Part shown: in pieces, positions 63,905 to 64,000 of the stretch
Numbering within the stretch: the first letter of the stretch is position 1
Layout of the letters: each line of letters begins with the position of its first letter
Source: Novakomyces olei
Lineage: Eukaryota > Ascomycota > Novakomycetes > Novakomycetales > Novakomycetaceae
DNA length: 64,000 nucleotides
NCBI GenBank assembly: GCA_016906335.1
Contig: JADEYG010000012.1
Location: 1,054,501-1,118,500, forward strand
Reading direction: 5' to 3'
Program-made: the position numbers and the translations under genes
Notes under the pieces: model-generated
Databases searched by the model: none
The model's input: the letters and a program-made list of their open reading frames with translations, nothing else
What the model was told of the DNA's origin: nothing

Positions 63905-64000
63905 CTACTCCTCGTGGTACTTTCCCAGTCTGTCACACCACCTCTCTGCTCGCTGCAATGTATCGCCCACAATCACGGTAACACCCTCTAGCATCATCAA
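63905..64000 (-). CDS. 3' end of a gene cut by the window edge, unknown
   Basis: On the minus strand a frame enters from beyond the right edge and stops at TAG (63905-63907). It reads LMMLEGVTVIVGDTLQRAE, then RWCDRLGKYHEE, a plausible coding C-terminus with a hydrophobic strand followed by an amphipathic helix. Only 31 codons are visible, so neither function nor exon structure can be stated. Confidence 0.4.
   Translation of the reverse strand: MMMLEGVTVIVGDTLQRAERWCDRLGKYHEE

Overview
The window is nuclear DNA of an ascomycete-type fungus. Genes are compact and alternate between strands. Most are split by short GT-AG introns (about 34-280 nt), many with CTAAC or ACTAAT branch-like sites just before the acceptor. 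The gene set is fungal: a Hog1/Sty1 MAP kinase, Rat1, Epl1, a Hal4-type kinase, an RFX factor, Pex3, Yop1 and Qns1. A urease accessory gene (UreF), Atg101 and a probable small complex I subunit argue against Saccharomyces (no urease, complex I or Atg101) and against Schizosaccharomyces (no complex I). An early-branching or Taphrinomycotina-like ascomycete would fit, but this is inference. I see no virus-like element, transposon, rRNA, tRNA or CRISPR array.

Layout. 0.5-7 kb: HOG1 (+), AVL9-like DENN gene (+), HAD pyrimidine nucleotidase (-). 7.5-17 kb: LIM-RhoGAP (-), diverging from RAT1 (+). 18-27 kb: KH-domain RNA-binding protein (-) and a large disordered unknown protein (-). 27.4-35 kb: QNS1 (+), a gamma-tubulin complex-like gene (-), diverging from EAF7 (+). 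35.6-44 kb: Hal4-type kinase (-), a small membrane protein (+), a small conserved-looking unknown (-), EPL1 (-). 44.7-52 kb: calcineurin B (+), ureF (+), Sis1-type DnaJ (-), ATG101 (+), YOP1 (-). 52-64 kb: giant RFX factor (+), PEX3 (+), NDUFB2-like gene (-), a TBC gene lacking its N-terminal part (+), AIG2/GGCT-like gene (+) and the 3' end of a gene at the right edge (-).

Most genes are unrelated housekeeping genes. Thematic links are modest. Epl1 and Eaf7 are both NuA4 histone acetyltransferase subunits, within 10 kb. Hog1, calcineurin B and a Hal4-type kinase all belong to ion or osmotic stress signalling. Avl9, the TBC protein and Yop1 act in membrane traffic or ER shape.

Two features stand out genome-wise. 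The first is many long, nearly perfect short tandem repeats in promoters, introns and coding regions. The second is recurrent TTAGGG/CCCTAA-type boxes in intergenic regions. Exon joins were deduced by reading frame and protein-family conservation; none has transcript support here. I found no convincing undescribed multi-gene system.
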